From contig CM060194.1 of the NCBI GenBank assembly GCA_030549335.1, forward strand, positions 18,478,171-18,542,170: a DNA stretch of 64,000 nucleotides. The letters run 5' to 3'. Below, piece by piece: positions 1 to 12,376 of this stretch. This DNA comes from Pontederia crassipes. Lineage: Eukaryota; Streptophyta; Magnoliopsida; Commelinales; Pontederiaceae. A model generated the notes under the pieces. That model saw nothing but the letters and a program-made list of their open reading frames with translations, was not told where the DNA came from and made no database searches. The position numbers and the translations under genes were made by a program. Position 1 is the stretch's first letter, and the number at the start of each line of letters is the position of its first letter.

Positions 1-1158
1 TCTTTATAGAACATATGCATTATGGGGAATGAGACTCACTTTTGGTCCAAATTTGATGCCATACCGATAGTGTAGGAGAGAGCTCTGGCAAGACATAGTG
101 AATATGTGGACCACTAGTCTGAGACACTATTCCCCCCCAATCGAGGTCTAGTGGGAGCCACTCGGGTTGGGTTTGTTTCAACCCAGATGGATCCTTCTTA
201 GGATCTAGCAAGCTAGGTGCTAGCTACATTATCAGATCATCTAATGACGGTTTTTTTTTTGCATATGCTCTCTACTATAGCGCTAGTTCGGCAGTGGAAC
301 ATGAGGCTAGGGGACTAATGAATGGGATCTAAAAGTGCATATAAATGGAATTTGAGAGGGTCTACTGCGGAATGGACTCAGTGATTTGAATTGTGACCAA
401 TACCACCAATTGCCCATGGAAGATACTAAACATCTTAAGGAATGCCTCACATTATACTTCATTTTTGCAAGATTTTTAATGTAAACACATCTATCTCAAG
501 CTGTTGACTTTTTAGCTAATTTTCGTCGAGAATCTAGTTCGAATATTTTTTGGGAAGTAGACCCACCTATAGGGCTACTCAATATATGTATAGGGATAAT
601 TACCCATTTTATTTATTTTCAAAATAAAAATAGGGTGATTTGAAATACAAAGAAAAAAGATAAATAACTTTATGGTAGCATTTGACAAGTGAAATTAGGT
701 GGAATCAAGAGTTAGTTCCACTTGGTTTTGCCTGTATAGGTGGAACTAGGCGAATGTTCATCTTTTGTTTCTTTTTAGTTTTCTTTTTGAAGTGACGTTT
801 TTGTTTTGTTATTCAAACCAAAATTTTTCCTTTTATTATTTTCACTTTCATGCCTTTCTCATATAAAATATTATATTTATTATTTAAGGATTAATTTAAT
901 ATTATTTATCATTTCATTAAAAAATTAATATTTCATTAAGTAAATATGTGAAGCAGAAGTTAAAAATATTTAAGGAGGGCCAAATAAATAATTGGGGGGG
1001 GGGGGGGGGGGCAAGATTGCATCAAATCATTAGGGTAAAGCAAATTTTATGTTATAATGCCTCATAAAAGATATTTAAGGAGGGCCTTTAATCCTAAAAC
1101 TTGAATATTAATGCATACACCACGATCCCCTCATTAGAGACGTGAGTCCCCCTACACA
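1..1158. other. Intergenic, no gene seen
   Basis: No convincing gene. The short open frame near 20-211 on the minus strand is unlike any protein I know and may be decayed transposon sequence. A run of 18 G lies at 994-1011. A short phrase ending in tatttaaggagggcc occurs twice, near 963-981 and 1068-1087. The stretch ends at the left LTR of an old Ty3/gypsy relic. Confidence 0.4.
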
Positions 1159-2439
1159 TGTCATGGAGTCATTCTCGGACACAACACCACGTGTGGTGAC
1201 TAGGCGAAGGAATGCCTAGCCAAGTTTTTTTTAGTACGCAGCGAAGGTTTTATGCACGAGATGACTATGCCGAGAGTCGCTCTTATAGGCTTTCAATCAC
1301 GAGCATGACGAGAGTGTTGAACATGTTTTCATCGGATTGTGGCATTAGCGCATTGAGTCACTAATACAGGCGCTTAACGTTCGAGGAGCCACGAGGCACT
1401 GAGAAGGGTCACCGATGTGGGTTGTCATCCCACGTTCAAGGCCAGACACTAAAATTAGAAAAGTTTGCACATATTATATAGAAGCATAGAATACATAGAA
1501 TACATATATGGGTTTAGTGGACTCCTCCCTATTGTACTATATGTGATGCCCTACTACTCATTTTGGAACTACAAGGGGTGAAATCGAAAAATCAATTGTT
1601 GAAATTCAAATTCAAATCTTCAACAGAAACTAACATTCCAAAATTCAACTAACTCTCAAAATTTCCAAAAAATTTGGCATGATGTATGCGTAAATTCATT
1701 CGTGCATCAAATATAATATTTATCCATATTCTTCACTTCACAAGCGATTTATAAAATTTTTAATAAGCATCACTAGCAGTTTATAATTACTAAATAGTAT
1801 GAGATTCAAGCCCAAAAATTTGAAATTATATGAACATACGAGTGTCGCCTCAAAACTATTACACGGTAAAACATATCGAATGCTTGCCAAAATTCATTAA
1901 GGGTCTTAAGCTCTTATTCGATTCCATGATAGGAATTCGTCCATATCATCTCATCCATTAACCATGGAGTCTCAACTCCCATTAATCAGTTTATATCCAC
2001 CTTAAATCATGGGCCACAACTCAAAACTAGGCGGTATCAAGATAAATAAAATCATAATAGTCATTTTAAAAAAATGATAAGTATCAAAAGAAAATATTGA
2101 GCCAAATACGTTCCTTGCGGAATGTCACACACTATCCCTTTTTTAAATCAATACTCATTTCCAATCAAACATGTAGTATATGTATTGCTTTCCTATTAAC
2201 ACTAAAAGAAAAAGGGGTGAGCATAAATTAACCTAAGTGAGTTAAAACGACTACCTCAAGTGTTAAAATTATTACAAAAATTCACATCTTTATTTTCAAA
2301 AAATATTTAAAATCCAATCTTATTCAAAAGGAACTTATTCACGTAAGGATCATGCAAAATGAATACCATGTGCGCACATGCATGGTGAAATCATACATAT
2401 ATAATATATGTTGGGAATCATCATCAAATATGGATATCC

Positions 2440-2715
2440 AATCTCCTCAATGGAGTACTCAATCACACCCTTTGTATCCCATTGATACAGGGTGGTTGTT
2501 CTAATTCCGTCCCTCGTATCCCATTAACACAGGGCGTTGAACCGCTGCTCGTATCCCATTGACATAGAGCTTGTTATATTTTCTTTTCCGTTCCATCCCT
2601 CGTGTCACTATATCGTCACAGGATGATTGTTCTAATTCTACTCTTCGTGTCACTGTATTGATACAGAGTGTTGAACCTGGTCCTCATGTTACTATATCGA
2701 CACAAAGCAAATCAA
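2440..2715. repeat. Degenerate tandem repeat inside the solo LTR
   Basis: About six imperfect copies of a 40-50 bp unit are built around the phrase cgtatcccattgacacagg and its variant cgtgtcactatatcgacaca. Each is followed by ggttgttctaattc or gttgaacc. Such arrays are common in long gypsy LTRs. The open frame at 2571-2801 is a by-product of this repeat. Confidence 0.55.
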
Positions 2716-4636
2716 ACTCCAATCGGTCTACCCAGAGTTGGCCAATCCTCCAAGGTGAAAATATTTCGCCTTATGTGTGTTTTTACATGAAGTGCATATA
2801 ATGCATGAATGCATATTCAAGGTGAAGGTTTGGAGCTCGAAGTCATCACGGTAAAACATTTCATTTCAAAATCGAATCTTTTATTCAGGAAAACAATAAA
2901 AACTTTTATCAAAATCGATAGCCTTCCAAAATTCATAATAAAATATCACAGTTCATATGATGACACACATATGAAGCACACAAATAAGTATGATTATGCA
3001 TGAAGAAAACGATATCGAAAATTCGCCCCACATCGGATGGGACAATGTTATCACTTCGAAGAGTTAAGTAATTAATATCATTTGAGGTAAGTTCCCTCAC
3101 CTTAGATTCCTCAAGTCTCAACTACCTCCCGTCCAAATTCGCTCAAAGGAGAGAAATGCCTACTACATTCATCTAAATCTTATTTAGAAATATAAGTTTA
3201 TCATTTAAAATATTTATCACTGCTAGGTATCATTTGTCTTTTAGTTCATTAATCACTCCATAATAATTCTTTAATAACATCTTGGTGCCTAGAATTAGAA
3301 TTTACAGTTTTCATACCTAAGTTCATAACTAATGAATTATAACTATTATATAAACTGATTTTCATAAATCGATCATCACTATAGATTTTGAGAATGCTTA
3401 CCAATAGGGAAAAAGAAATCGCCAACTAATAGCACCGTACTCAAACCTCAACGGACATCCACCTATAATATCCAATTAAGCATATAATAATTTGAATTAG
3501 ACCCTATAACCAATTCTTATCAATTATCAAATTAAATTTTATAAATAATTTGGGCCACCAATCATCCTTACCATGACCAAGGTTGTCAAGGTCGCTTTTC
3601 ATGGTAGGATCGTAAGGGCTTCCGAGGATCGAGGATCGTAGGATCGAATCGAGGATCGTAAGATCCTACCCGTGAATAAAAAATATTATTTTTTATGGTA
3701 AAAAATTAAGAGTGGTGCTCATAAGTGTGACAAATATTAAAAATAATAGGGATATATAATATTATAAAAAATAATATTACTTCACATTTTATCAAGTTTC
3801 GGATGGAGGTTATGCCAAGAAAATAAGACTAGGTATCAGAGGATTACTTTCAAAGTCTTTATTAAAAAAAATGGAAAAAGAAGATGCAACATTTAACACC
3901 TCAGTTGTCAAGAACCTCTTCCATCCATCATCTAGAGTCCGATCCTCTTCTCGAGTCGATTGAACTGAAAGCAGAAGTTCCACGTCTAACCAGCCGCAAA
4001 AAATTTGAAATAAACAGAGAAAGAATAAGTGATAATCATGAAGGAGATCATTTAATTGAGAAACAAAAAATACAGGATCTACCAACAAGAATTGCTTGAG
4101 AAGAATCTTGAAGCTCCAAAGTTCATTTCAGGCATTGACTCAAGAGGTCAGAATGCCCCTAGAGCTATGAGAGTATTAAACAAGTTTGTATCTTTTCCAG
4201 TGAGTAATAATTTAGGTAGGAGAAATGCATGGTCATCAAAGCATAAGGAGAAATGCACTTGATCTTGAAGCTCCAAAAACACATACATTCCAATCATACT
4301 TGGCCAAAAGTCACAGAGACAACACTAGAGAAAACATTGATATTTCTATGTACAAAGATAATCCATGTCAAGATCTATAAATATGACTCTCATTCTCTTA
4401 CAAGACCATATGATCACATCATCACATAAGCACTTCACAGTGATTAAAAAATGCAAGCCCACACAAAAAGAGTTAAGTATGCAATACAATACTATGCATA
4501 ATATCAACTAGTCACAATGATTACTAGATAAACTGATAAAGTATGTCTATATAGTTAAACTTAAACAAGTTTTACAAGCTGAAAATATAATTTAAATAAC
4601 AAAAATCAACAAGGATTAGAAATTAAAGACTGTGCA

Positions 4637-6918
4637 TCATGCCATCCAATTCCAAATCATATTGAAGGTCATCATCATTGTCTTCATAGTCTTCAATGTC
4701 TTCATCATCTTATCATCATTAAGATGATGAAAGTCAATTTCTTCGGGGAGCTCCAAATTATCAACTGATGCAATTACATTCTCCACATTTTCATCACCAA
4801 CAACATCAATTTCATTATCATCATCATTAGCATCTCTACCACGCAGGCCACTTAAGTTTATGTTATCTCCTTCGATTTCCTCTTCGACAAGCCATTCATC
4901 ATCAGAAGAGACATCGTCACCTTCTAGATCAACTTGTTTTCTATTTTTCTCATCCTTTAACTTCAAATTATACATCACAAAAACTAAATCATTCATCTTC
5001 TTTTGATGTAGGTGATTTCTCCTTTTTGTGTGTACCTAAAAAAATCATTTAAATATTTAAGTAAATTGAAGTGCTCAACTAACATTTATAACGAAAAAAA
5101 GCACAAGAAACATACCATCTCAAAAGCACTCCAATTACGTTCGCATTCCGAAGAACTACAAGTTAAGCTCAATATTCTCATAGCAAATTGTTGCAATTCT
5201 GGAGTATCAGTACCATAAGATATGCACCAATCAGCTGAGGTCTTCTTTAGTCTCATAGATTTAGTACCCGAGAATCCAAATAACCCCCTTGCGTGCTTGA
5301 ATTCCTCCGGTTGAAGATCAATTTTATATCGCTCATCATTATCTAGCATTCTCTCCATAACCTTGTAGAGTCCACAAATGACTTCTCGATCAGCCTTAAA
5401 GTCAGGTGAATAGTGAAATTATGGATTCAAATAATAACCAGCAGCATGCAAAGGCCTATGAAGTTGGACTTCCCATCTTTCATCTATAACCTTCCAAACA
5501 TGTCCATAACTAAAAGGTGAAAAAACATTAAATATGTCATTACAATTTGAATAGAAGAATTCAAAAAATGATTATAAGAAATAAGATACCTTTTTCTATC
5601 ATTCTTAAAGTTGACTTTAATTTTCTCTTTAGCCCTGTCCATCTCATAAAAAATGAAGCCCATCGCTGGTTTTTTATCTGAATCTACTAGTCGAAGCACC
5701 TTAATAAGAGGATATATAGCTTTCAAATAATTACTAACATTAAACCAAAATCTACTATCCATTACAATATGTTCCACATTTTTTCCTTCTTTTAAGGATG
5801 CAAATCAACTGCCTTTCTATTGATTGGATGCAAACATAGTCCTCAATGCATTTTTATTATCAAATAAGCCACCTAAGGTCAAATAGGAAGTGGCAAAATG
5901 AGTCACAACCTAAGGTCAACCTAAGGTCTTTTTTGCATTAACATCTCCCCAGCTGACTTATAAGCAGCAGCATTATCTGTGATAACTTACACAACATTAT
6001 CCTCTCCAACTTGTTCCACTATGTCATCCAACATATCAAACATTTTATCTACAATTTTTGATATATCTGATGTATCGAGTGAAGTTAAAAAAATAGTGCC
6101 TTTAGGGCTATTCACAAGAAAATTATTTATGATCCTTCTTTTCTTGTCTGTCCAACCATCTGACATGATAGAGCATCCTAATTTCTTCTATTCATCTTTA
6201 TGCTCCTCAAGTAAAGACATAGTATTATCAACTTATTTTTTCAAGTATTTTTCTCTAATCTCATTTTAAGATGGTGGTTTCAAGCCCTGTCCAAACTTAC
6301 CAATCAGTTGACACATCTTCATGAATTCAGGGTTTCTTTATGCAGTTAAATGGAATTGCACTTGTATAAAAAAAATGAGCAATCTACATGCACACTCTTC
6401 CCTTAACTCTTTTCTGACAGCTTGATTAATTGTTTGTTGTTTACTTGGTATGTTTCCAACTCGTTTTTTAAGAAAATTAGCTATCCCCCTTCCACTTCAT
6501 TTCCTTTTCTCTTCGCACTTGATTATGAACTTGCATCTTCCATAGTAGTATCTACATCATCATTTTTCAATTGACAACTGTTCATTTGATTTTTCTTCAT
6601 TGCAGCTTCTTCTAAATTTGTCAAAATAGCCAATATTTGTTTCTTCACATCATCTGGAGCAGCAACAGAAGGCACAACATTTATCTTTGTACAAGCTAAA
6701 TGATGCTTAAATCTGTATACTCCTCCAGTAAAAATCTTCTCACAATATTTGCATTTAATTTTCCTTGCATCACTTGGAACTTCAAAACCATGTGACCATC
6801 CTATATCAGTTCTATTCCCAGATGAATTTTTTCTGGATTTAAGTCCACTAGTTCCTGCTGGCACACTTCCAGCGCCACTGCCATTAGATGCACCAGCACT
6901 ACCACTCCCAGAAGCCAT
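4637..6918 (-). pseudogene. hAT transposase-like gene (BED finger, DUF659, dimerisation domain), broken
   Basis: The ATG at 6918 opens a Gly/Ser-rich leader, then a BED-type zinc finger (GWSHGF..., CKYC, FKHH) to about 6660. After stops, a DUF659-like block appears on the minus strand near 6200-5960, with MSDGWTDKKRR and VVQVITDNAAAYKSAGE. Next come VMDSRFWFNVSNYLKAI at 5760-5700 and the hAT dimerisation signature SSSECERNWSAFE at about 5170-5115. An acidic tail follows at 4996-4640. In the family these parts form one DNA-binding transposase. Here several stops and frame changes separate them, so it is probably dead, although some breaks could be introns. It lies fully inside the hAT ends at 3578-8021. 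Confidence 0.75.
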
Positions 6919-7605
6919 CAGCTCATAACTAATTAAAATTGTAACCAGCAAGTAGCAAGATCGCAAGATAAAAAAAGTTGTATTTAGCACTTAGTTTATA
7001 AGAATATGATGACTTGTAACATATTTCTAATAGAAAATAAGATCAACTTGGCACTTCATAACATAAATTGATGAAATCAACTTAGATAGAGACAATCTCA
7101 AATAAGAACATAGGCAAGCCAAGCCTAATTCATAACAGAGAAATGTTTAACTACAAATTAAAATTAACATAGCCACATTATCACATTCACATAGATATCT
7201 TGCTGTTGGAATTTCATACATGAACTAATGAACATACATAAACTAATATTAAGATTTAGGATCTTAGAAATCATACATGAACTGATGAACATTTCGTGAC
7301 TCATTAACATCTCAAGAAGAAAAGATTAAAAAAAGACTTACAAGATGACAAAATGTTATAAGTCTCACGGTGGTTGGATTTTGGAACTTGGACGGCAGTA
7401 CAATGAGGGCTGAGAAAAGCACCGGAGTCGTTGATCGTTGGAGGTCAAGCGGCGTGAGGTGGTGGCATGCCAACGGGAAGCAACGGCGTTGGAGATCAAG
7501 CAGGCGGAGACAGGAAGTAGAGGCAGCAACGACTCCGGAGATCAGGTGGGCGGGCAGCAGCGGCAATGGAAATCAAGCGAACAGCAGCAGGAAGTAGCGG
7601 CAGCG

Positions 7606-7707
7606 GCGGCGCTGGCAATCAGGCGGTGGGGCAGCGGTGGCGGCGCTGGCTATCAGGCGGTGGGGCAGCGGTGGCGGCGCTGGCTATCAGGCGGGCGGGC
7701 AGCAGCG
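7606..7707. repeat. GC-rich 34-bp tandem repeat (3 units)
   Basis: Three copies of a 34-bp unit start at 7606, 7640 and 7674. Each begins gcggcgctgg(c)(a/t)atcagg; the first two are almost identical and the third ends differently. They lie in a GC-rich stretch (about 7380-7830) between the transposase ATG and the right end of the hAT element, where its promoter and 5' leader would be. Overlapping GC-rich open frames here are low-complexity artefacts. Confidence 0.8.
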
Positions 7708-9879
7708 AGTCAGCGATGATTGACATCAAGCAAGCGGCGGTAGGCGGCAGCGCTGGCGGCAGGAAGTAGTGGAGATCAAGCGTGAGAGGGGAGGGGGTGC
7801 GAACAGTAGCGATCGGGCAGGCTGCGTGAGGAGAAAAGGGGCGAACTCAAGAAAGCAAATGAGTTGTCGGCTAGGAGCCTAGGGCAATTGCTTTGGGTTT
7901 TTCAATGTTGATCTTTTTTTTAAAAAAAAATATCATGCTGCAATCCTACGAATCCGATCTTCAAACTAAGATCGAGATCGCAAGCCTCCTATCAGATCGG
8001 CAAGCGATCTTAACAACCTTGACCACGATAATGAAACCACGCTCTCGAAACCAAAGCCACACCCGTCAAAACGTCGAACACAATCGTCGATTGCTTTTTT
8101 TCAATAATAAATATTATTATTTAAAATTAGTTCACATAACTGTAATTAAAAATAATATGCACTTCTCCCTTTTTCCTTACCAATAAAAATCTGAGGACGA
8201 ATTATTGAAAACGTCGGAGGACGGTCGGAAACCAAAATCAACTAACCTAAAGGGGATGAGCGATAAATTTTATCGGGCAATAATCTGAACTATTTCTTGA
8301 TTTGTGCACCTACCAGAGCGTCGTGGTGAGGTCGGTCGGAGCCCCCCTCCCCCGTCGAACTCGCCGGAAAGGTTGCTGGAAAATCTCAATCTTGTAGATC
8401 AAGATTGGGAGCACAAGCACGTTTACAACCCCTTAAAATGAACCTAATCGATCTGAGGATGATGCACAACTCACCATGAGAAAGATTGGCGCGAATCGGA
8501 GTCGTAATCATCGTCAGCGAACTTTTCTCCCTTTCTCGCATTCTAACCTTGCTGCATCGTGCACAGTCGACCGATCATTTTCCCAAGTCAAAATGTTCGT
8601 CTCGTCGCGCTCTTTCCAATGATACCTCACACACGAAAAATGGAGGTCGGATGGAGGAGAACGAGCGTCGAAAGTGGCTGCGACTTGGGCATGTCTAGCA
8701 CTATAGTAGTCGGGGCGGCAGGGTGGAAGGAGGAGGAGATGATGGGTTTTCTCTCTCCTCCTTTCCACGTTTTATCTTTTTTTTTTGCTTACCAAAAGAC
8801 AAAAGTGCCCTTCCTTTTTTACATATTTACACCTTTTTTTTGTATTTACCCCCTTTTGTTTAATGATAGGACATTACACTATGGGTCAAATAGTCTCAAT
8901 ACAAAACAGAAAATGTAGAAGACTAATGATCTACGTGTAACTTGGTCATTCATAAGGATGATCTTACAATATTATGTCACAAGAGCAGATAACTTGGTAC
9001 TTCAAAAGCTTATGCAATGCAGAATGACTGCATGTATTCTTTGGGACGACATTGAGCAATTGAAAGCTTAAGTTGAACGGCATTGGTATTTCTAGCCTTT
9101 GCATGTTGGGTCATGAAAAAATGCTTCGTGATATTCTTCCCCACTAAAATTCTACGACGCTCCTACACCATTGTCCAGGCTTCTTCATGGTCTTTGTCTT
9201 CAATCTTGACTTCACATGTTTAGTTGGAATTCGTCTTCTTTGCTTTGACTTCTACTTCATCAGCGTCACGGAGTGTCAGGAATGTCCATGCCATTTTGAG
9301 ATTCGTTGAGGACTCCTTCCTCAAACCTGCTTCACTTACCGATCCTTCGTCCAATCTAATGTCATGACTTGTGCAGTGCTAGCGGAGACTGCAATGTGAG
9401 CGGTCTAACTTCATCAAGCAACTATCTGTCTATCAAGTTTTTGTTATCTTTATCTTCTCTAGACTTGCATAGTGTCAACTTAGTTGCTTTAGCTTCTTAA
9501 GGAGAAACAACTCTTGGATGACTTCTTGAGTAGTTCAGAAAAAGAGTTGCTTTGGGATCGCGGCAAGATCGTGATTAGAGTCTTTATCATTTGACAGACA
9601 TGACTTGACTCGATGTCTCCATGTTGCAGATGACTGTAATATACAGACCGTCAAGTGCAATCATCCATACCTCACCCTTGATGGTCATTTGGGATTTCGA
9701 TAGTTCGAGGCAGAACAAAAGTTCTTCGATTGGACAACTTAGAGCTTGTCTACTCCGAGTCATTGCTAGCAGCTACGAGCATCTTCCCATATTCGTTGTG
9801 GACTTGACTCGAACTTTCTATCTTGATGGCTCTAGCTTTCTTTTGTCTTGATAGTTTAGCTTGTCTCCTAGCGACTTGG

Positions 9880-10800
9880 ATTTCTCTCCTCCATCATTGT
9901 CCTTGTCTGAGAGTTTTAGTAGAGACACTTTTCTTGGCATACTCTACGAGCGATTCAATAACGGTAGACTAGAGAGTAGAGGTTGTGGCAATCTCATTGC
10001 TCTAACTTTGTCATAACCCAAGACTTCAACCCTTTGATGAGGACTACCAACAATGTGTCTTCATCCGCTTCAGAATTCGATAGGCGGAGCTCGGACTCCT
10101 GACTTTCTAGCTAATGTTGAACAATGCAATCCTGACCTCCAATTCTGACTTGACATGAAGAAATAGGTAATGGGCTACCATATGAATTCGTTTATTGTCT
10201 CAATGGGATCAATGTTGTCACGTTCCACATCGTCGTAGTGACATCGCCACCATAAGCTCGACATCTTGCAGGATTTCTTGGGATGTGTCTTCTCCCAATC
10301 TTAGAACCTCTTTTTAGAGCTTTGGCACCCTCTTTAGGCTCATCGATGAAGATGATGCACCTTTGATACTCATCCATTTGTAGTTCGGATAAAGTGATGT
10401 TATTGTGCTTGTCAACAAGATCATACATCTTTGACATACTTGTCTACCAGGCGGTTGACTCTCACGAAAGAGCTGAAGTTCAACTGATCCATTGAGATGC
10501 TCGTGAAGATGCTTCGCTTAATGATAAGAAGATTGGTGTTGGAGAACTCATGGCAGAGCTCCCAACTTCAACTCCATCTACATTCGAAAGGATGATATCG
10601 ACAATGTATCTTTCGATCCTTGGATTTCGATCTTTGGAGGCTGCTTCGGTTACTCGAGGTGTTGACCGAAAAGAAAGGTAGGTCTTCCTTCGATTGGCCG
10701 TGAAACACTTGGTAGCACCATGCCAAGAGTTCACCAAATGCCTGATACTTAGACCATTTGACAAATTGGTCATTAGTGTTTGTGTTAGCATATAGCAGGC
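9880..10800 (-). pseudogene. Decayed gag of the old chromovirus
   Basis: The plus-strand text at 9856-10110 runs parallel to the intact gag at 49840-50100: the block around agcgattca, then ggcaatctc, then aacaa(c/t)gtgtcttc, then aggcggagctcgg, in the same order and spacing. Another matching block around cgccaccata lies at about 10200-10275, versus 50220-50285. Numerous substitutions and stops leave no long frame. Gag would have formed the virus-like particle. The match shows that the old relic and the intact 45.7-kb element are related and lie in the same orientation. Confidence 0.65.
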
Positions 10801-10961
10801 TCATTCCAACTCCCGATGAATGACATTAGTTGCTTGCGGGAGAACATTGATAACATAGGTCAAGCCGATAGCTCGTTCTAGAGTGTTTGCAAGAGATCAT
10901 TGCTTTGCCTCATTTGCCGAAGTCATCTTGACACGACAGGCTAGGCTGACGACACAACAAG

Positions 10962-11345
10962 TTACTTGCGATTGATATTCCGTAATCGAAAGGGACATTA
11001 AATTTTGATGGTTGACATTGAGACAACTTCTACTTTTCAGCGCTCGGGCGCTCCTCGTTGCTTGGCTTGGCATGCGATACGATGCCACATAATGCTGAGT
11101 AGTGCCAGATTGTCATGACTGGGTATGATGATAGGCTAGGATGATGGCACGACAAATTACTTGCGTTTGATATTCCGTAATCAAAAGGGACATTAGATTT
11201 TGATGGTTGACATTGAGCCAATTTCTATTTTGGAACGCTCGGGCGCTCCACGTTGCATGGTTTGGCATGCGATGTGACGCCACATAATGCTGAGCAGTGC
11301 CAGATTGTCATGGCGGGGCATGACGACAGTTCCTTGATGTGGGTA
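10962..11345. repeat. 195-bp tandem duplication in the relic's leader
   Basis: A block starting ttacttgcg(a/t)ttgatattcc at 10962 is repeated at 11157, a 195-bp offset. It keeps the internal landmarks gggacatta, gctcgggcgctcc and gccacataatgctgag. The second copy fades after about 11340. It lies between the gag relic and the right LTR, in the untranslated leader. Frequent stops and short clashing frames argue against coding. Confidence 0.75.
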
Positions 11346-12376
11346 CTTAAGTTACATAGTCGGGCATGTAATGCAATCTCGTGGTATGAGTTATGCAAGA
11401 TCATCATGACTGAATATGATGACACTCTTTTTGATGCAGCGCGAAACTTCATAATTCTCGACTGTACATATGAGTGGTTATTCGCTCGAGTGAATGGCGC
11501 ATGACCATCCCGGTTAGGTGGAGTGATCGATTCACCATGATAGTGCATGACAAACGTTCCTTGGCATGAGACGGGTGTATGAAGAACTTGCTATGTAGCA
11601 TGATTGGGCATGTGACGATGAAACTTGCCAAGCATTTGTTGTTGACATCCATGATAAGGGACTATGGCACCAATGCATCTAGGCGTAGTCCAAGGCACAT
11701 TGCGACGACACAAATGAGTCATCGTCGTATAGATCCAAGTAGGATGAATTGCTCTGATATCACTTGTTAAGAGATCATTCTTGAACATAAGACCACGTGT
11801 GGCAATTAGGTAAAGGGGCTCCTAGCCAAGCTTATTTTAATTATGTAGCGGAAGTTTTATGGTCGAGATAACTATACCGAAAGTCTCTCTTACACATTTT
11901 CAATCATAGGCATGACGACAGTGTTCAAAGGGTCGTCATGCGACCATGGCATTGGTGCCTTGAGGCACTAATGTTGGCGCTTGAGTGCTTCACGTCTGAA
12001 GGGACATCTGAGAAATCACAACGCATCAAGAAGGGTCATTGGGTTGCCACCCTATGCTAAATGTCAGACACTAGAATTAGAAAAGCTTGCTTGTATTATA
12101 TAGAAATATAGAATACATATGGACCTAGGAAGATACTAGCGGACTCCTCTCTAATGTACTGTAAGTAAGAAAGTCTCGATACAAAAGTGAAAATGTAAAA
12201 GACTAATGCTCTTCATAAGGCCTTACAAGATTATGCCGAAAGGACAGATAACGCACTGTGAGATGGTTGTATGTGTTCTTTGAGACGACACTGACCGGTC
12301 AAAAGCTTAAGTTGAGCGACATTGACGATCGCGTCATGAGACTTTGCACGTCGTATTACGAGAAACGCTTGTGCCA

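Larger units (their letters stand above)
3578..8021 (-). mobile_element. hAT-superfamily DNA transposon, decayed autonomous-type
   Basis: Terminal inverted repeats are CAAGGTTGTCAAGGTCGC at 3578-3595 and, read from the other strand at 8021-8004, CAAGGTTGTTAAGATCGC (16 of 18 match). They are flanked by 8-bp target duplications accatgac (3570-3577) and accacgat (8022-8029), which differ only by two C/T transitions. Eight-bp duplications are the hAT hallmark. Subterminal zones on both sides are dense in ggatcg/cgatcc motifs. Inside, on the minus strand, are a BED zinc finger, a DUF659-like region and the hAT C-terminal dimerisation motif, in the right order but with stops. The element lies inside the 2.9-kb solo LTR. 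Confidence 0.85.
1542..8878. mobile_element. Solo LTR (about 2.9 kb) interrupted by a hAT element
   Basis: The segment starts TGTGATGCCC and ends GGACATTACA, the TG...CA form of a long gypsy (Tekay/Del-like) LTR. It is flanked by CTATA on the left (1537-1541) and CTATG on the right (8879-8883), a 4/5 target duplication. Removing it restores continuity of the older host LTR, whose right-hand partner at 12150-12180 reads across the junction. Subtracting the nested hAT element and its 8-bp duplication leaves about 2.9 kb with no coding region, so it is best read as a solo LTR. The Tekay/Del assignment rests only on length and end sequence. Confidence 0.62.
1159..12376 (-). mobile_element. Old, internally deleted Ty3/gypsy chromovirus relic
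   Basis: A decayed LTR element in minus orientation. The left LTR covers 1159-1541 and resumes at 8879-9133, split by a later insertion. The right LTR covers about 11765-12376. Both begin TGT, share the phrase around ccacgtgtgg, and share a downstream block (1480-1540 and 8884-9100 versus 12090-12330). Next to the right LTR, gctctgatatca at 11750-11761 is a degraded copy of the initiator-Met-tRNA primer site seen intact in the element at 45.7-51.4 kb. The interior of about 2.6 kb keeps gag-like sequence and a 3' end near 9134 resembling the intact element, but most of pol is gone. Flanks ACACA and GCACA could be a mutated 5-bp target duplication if the right end is one base further out. Confidence 0.7.

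Noticed and set aside
7312-7769. GC-rich open frames in the hAT upstream zone
   Set aside because: They are created by the 34-bp tandem repeat and differ in every frame; no protein-like pattern.
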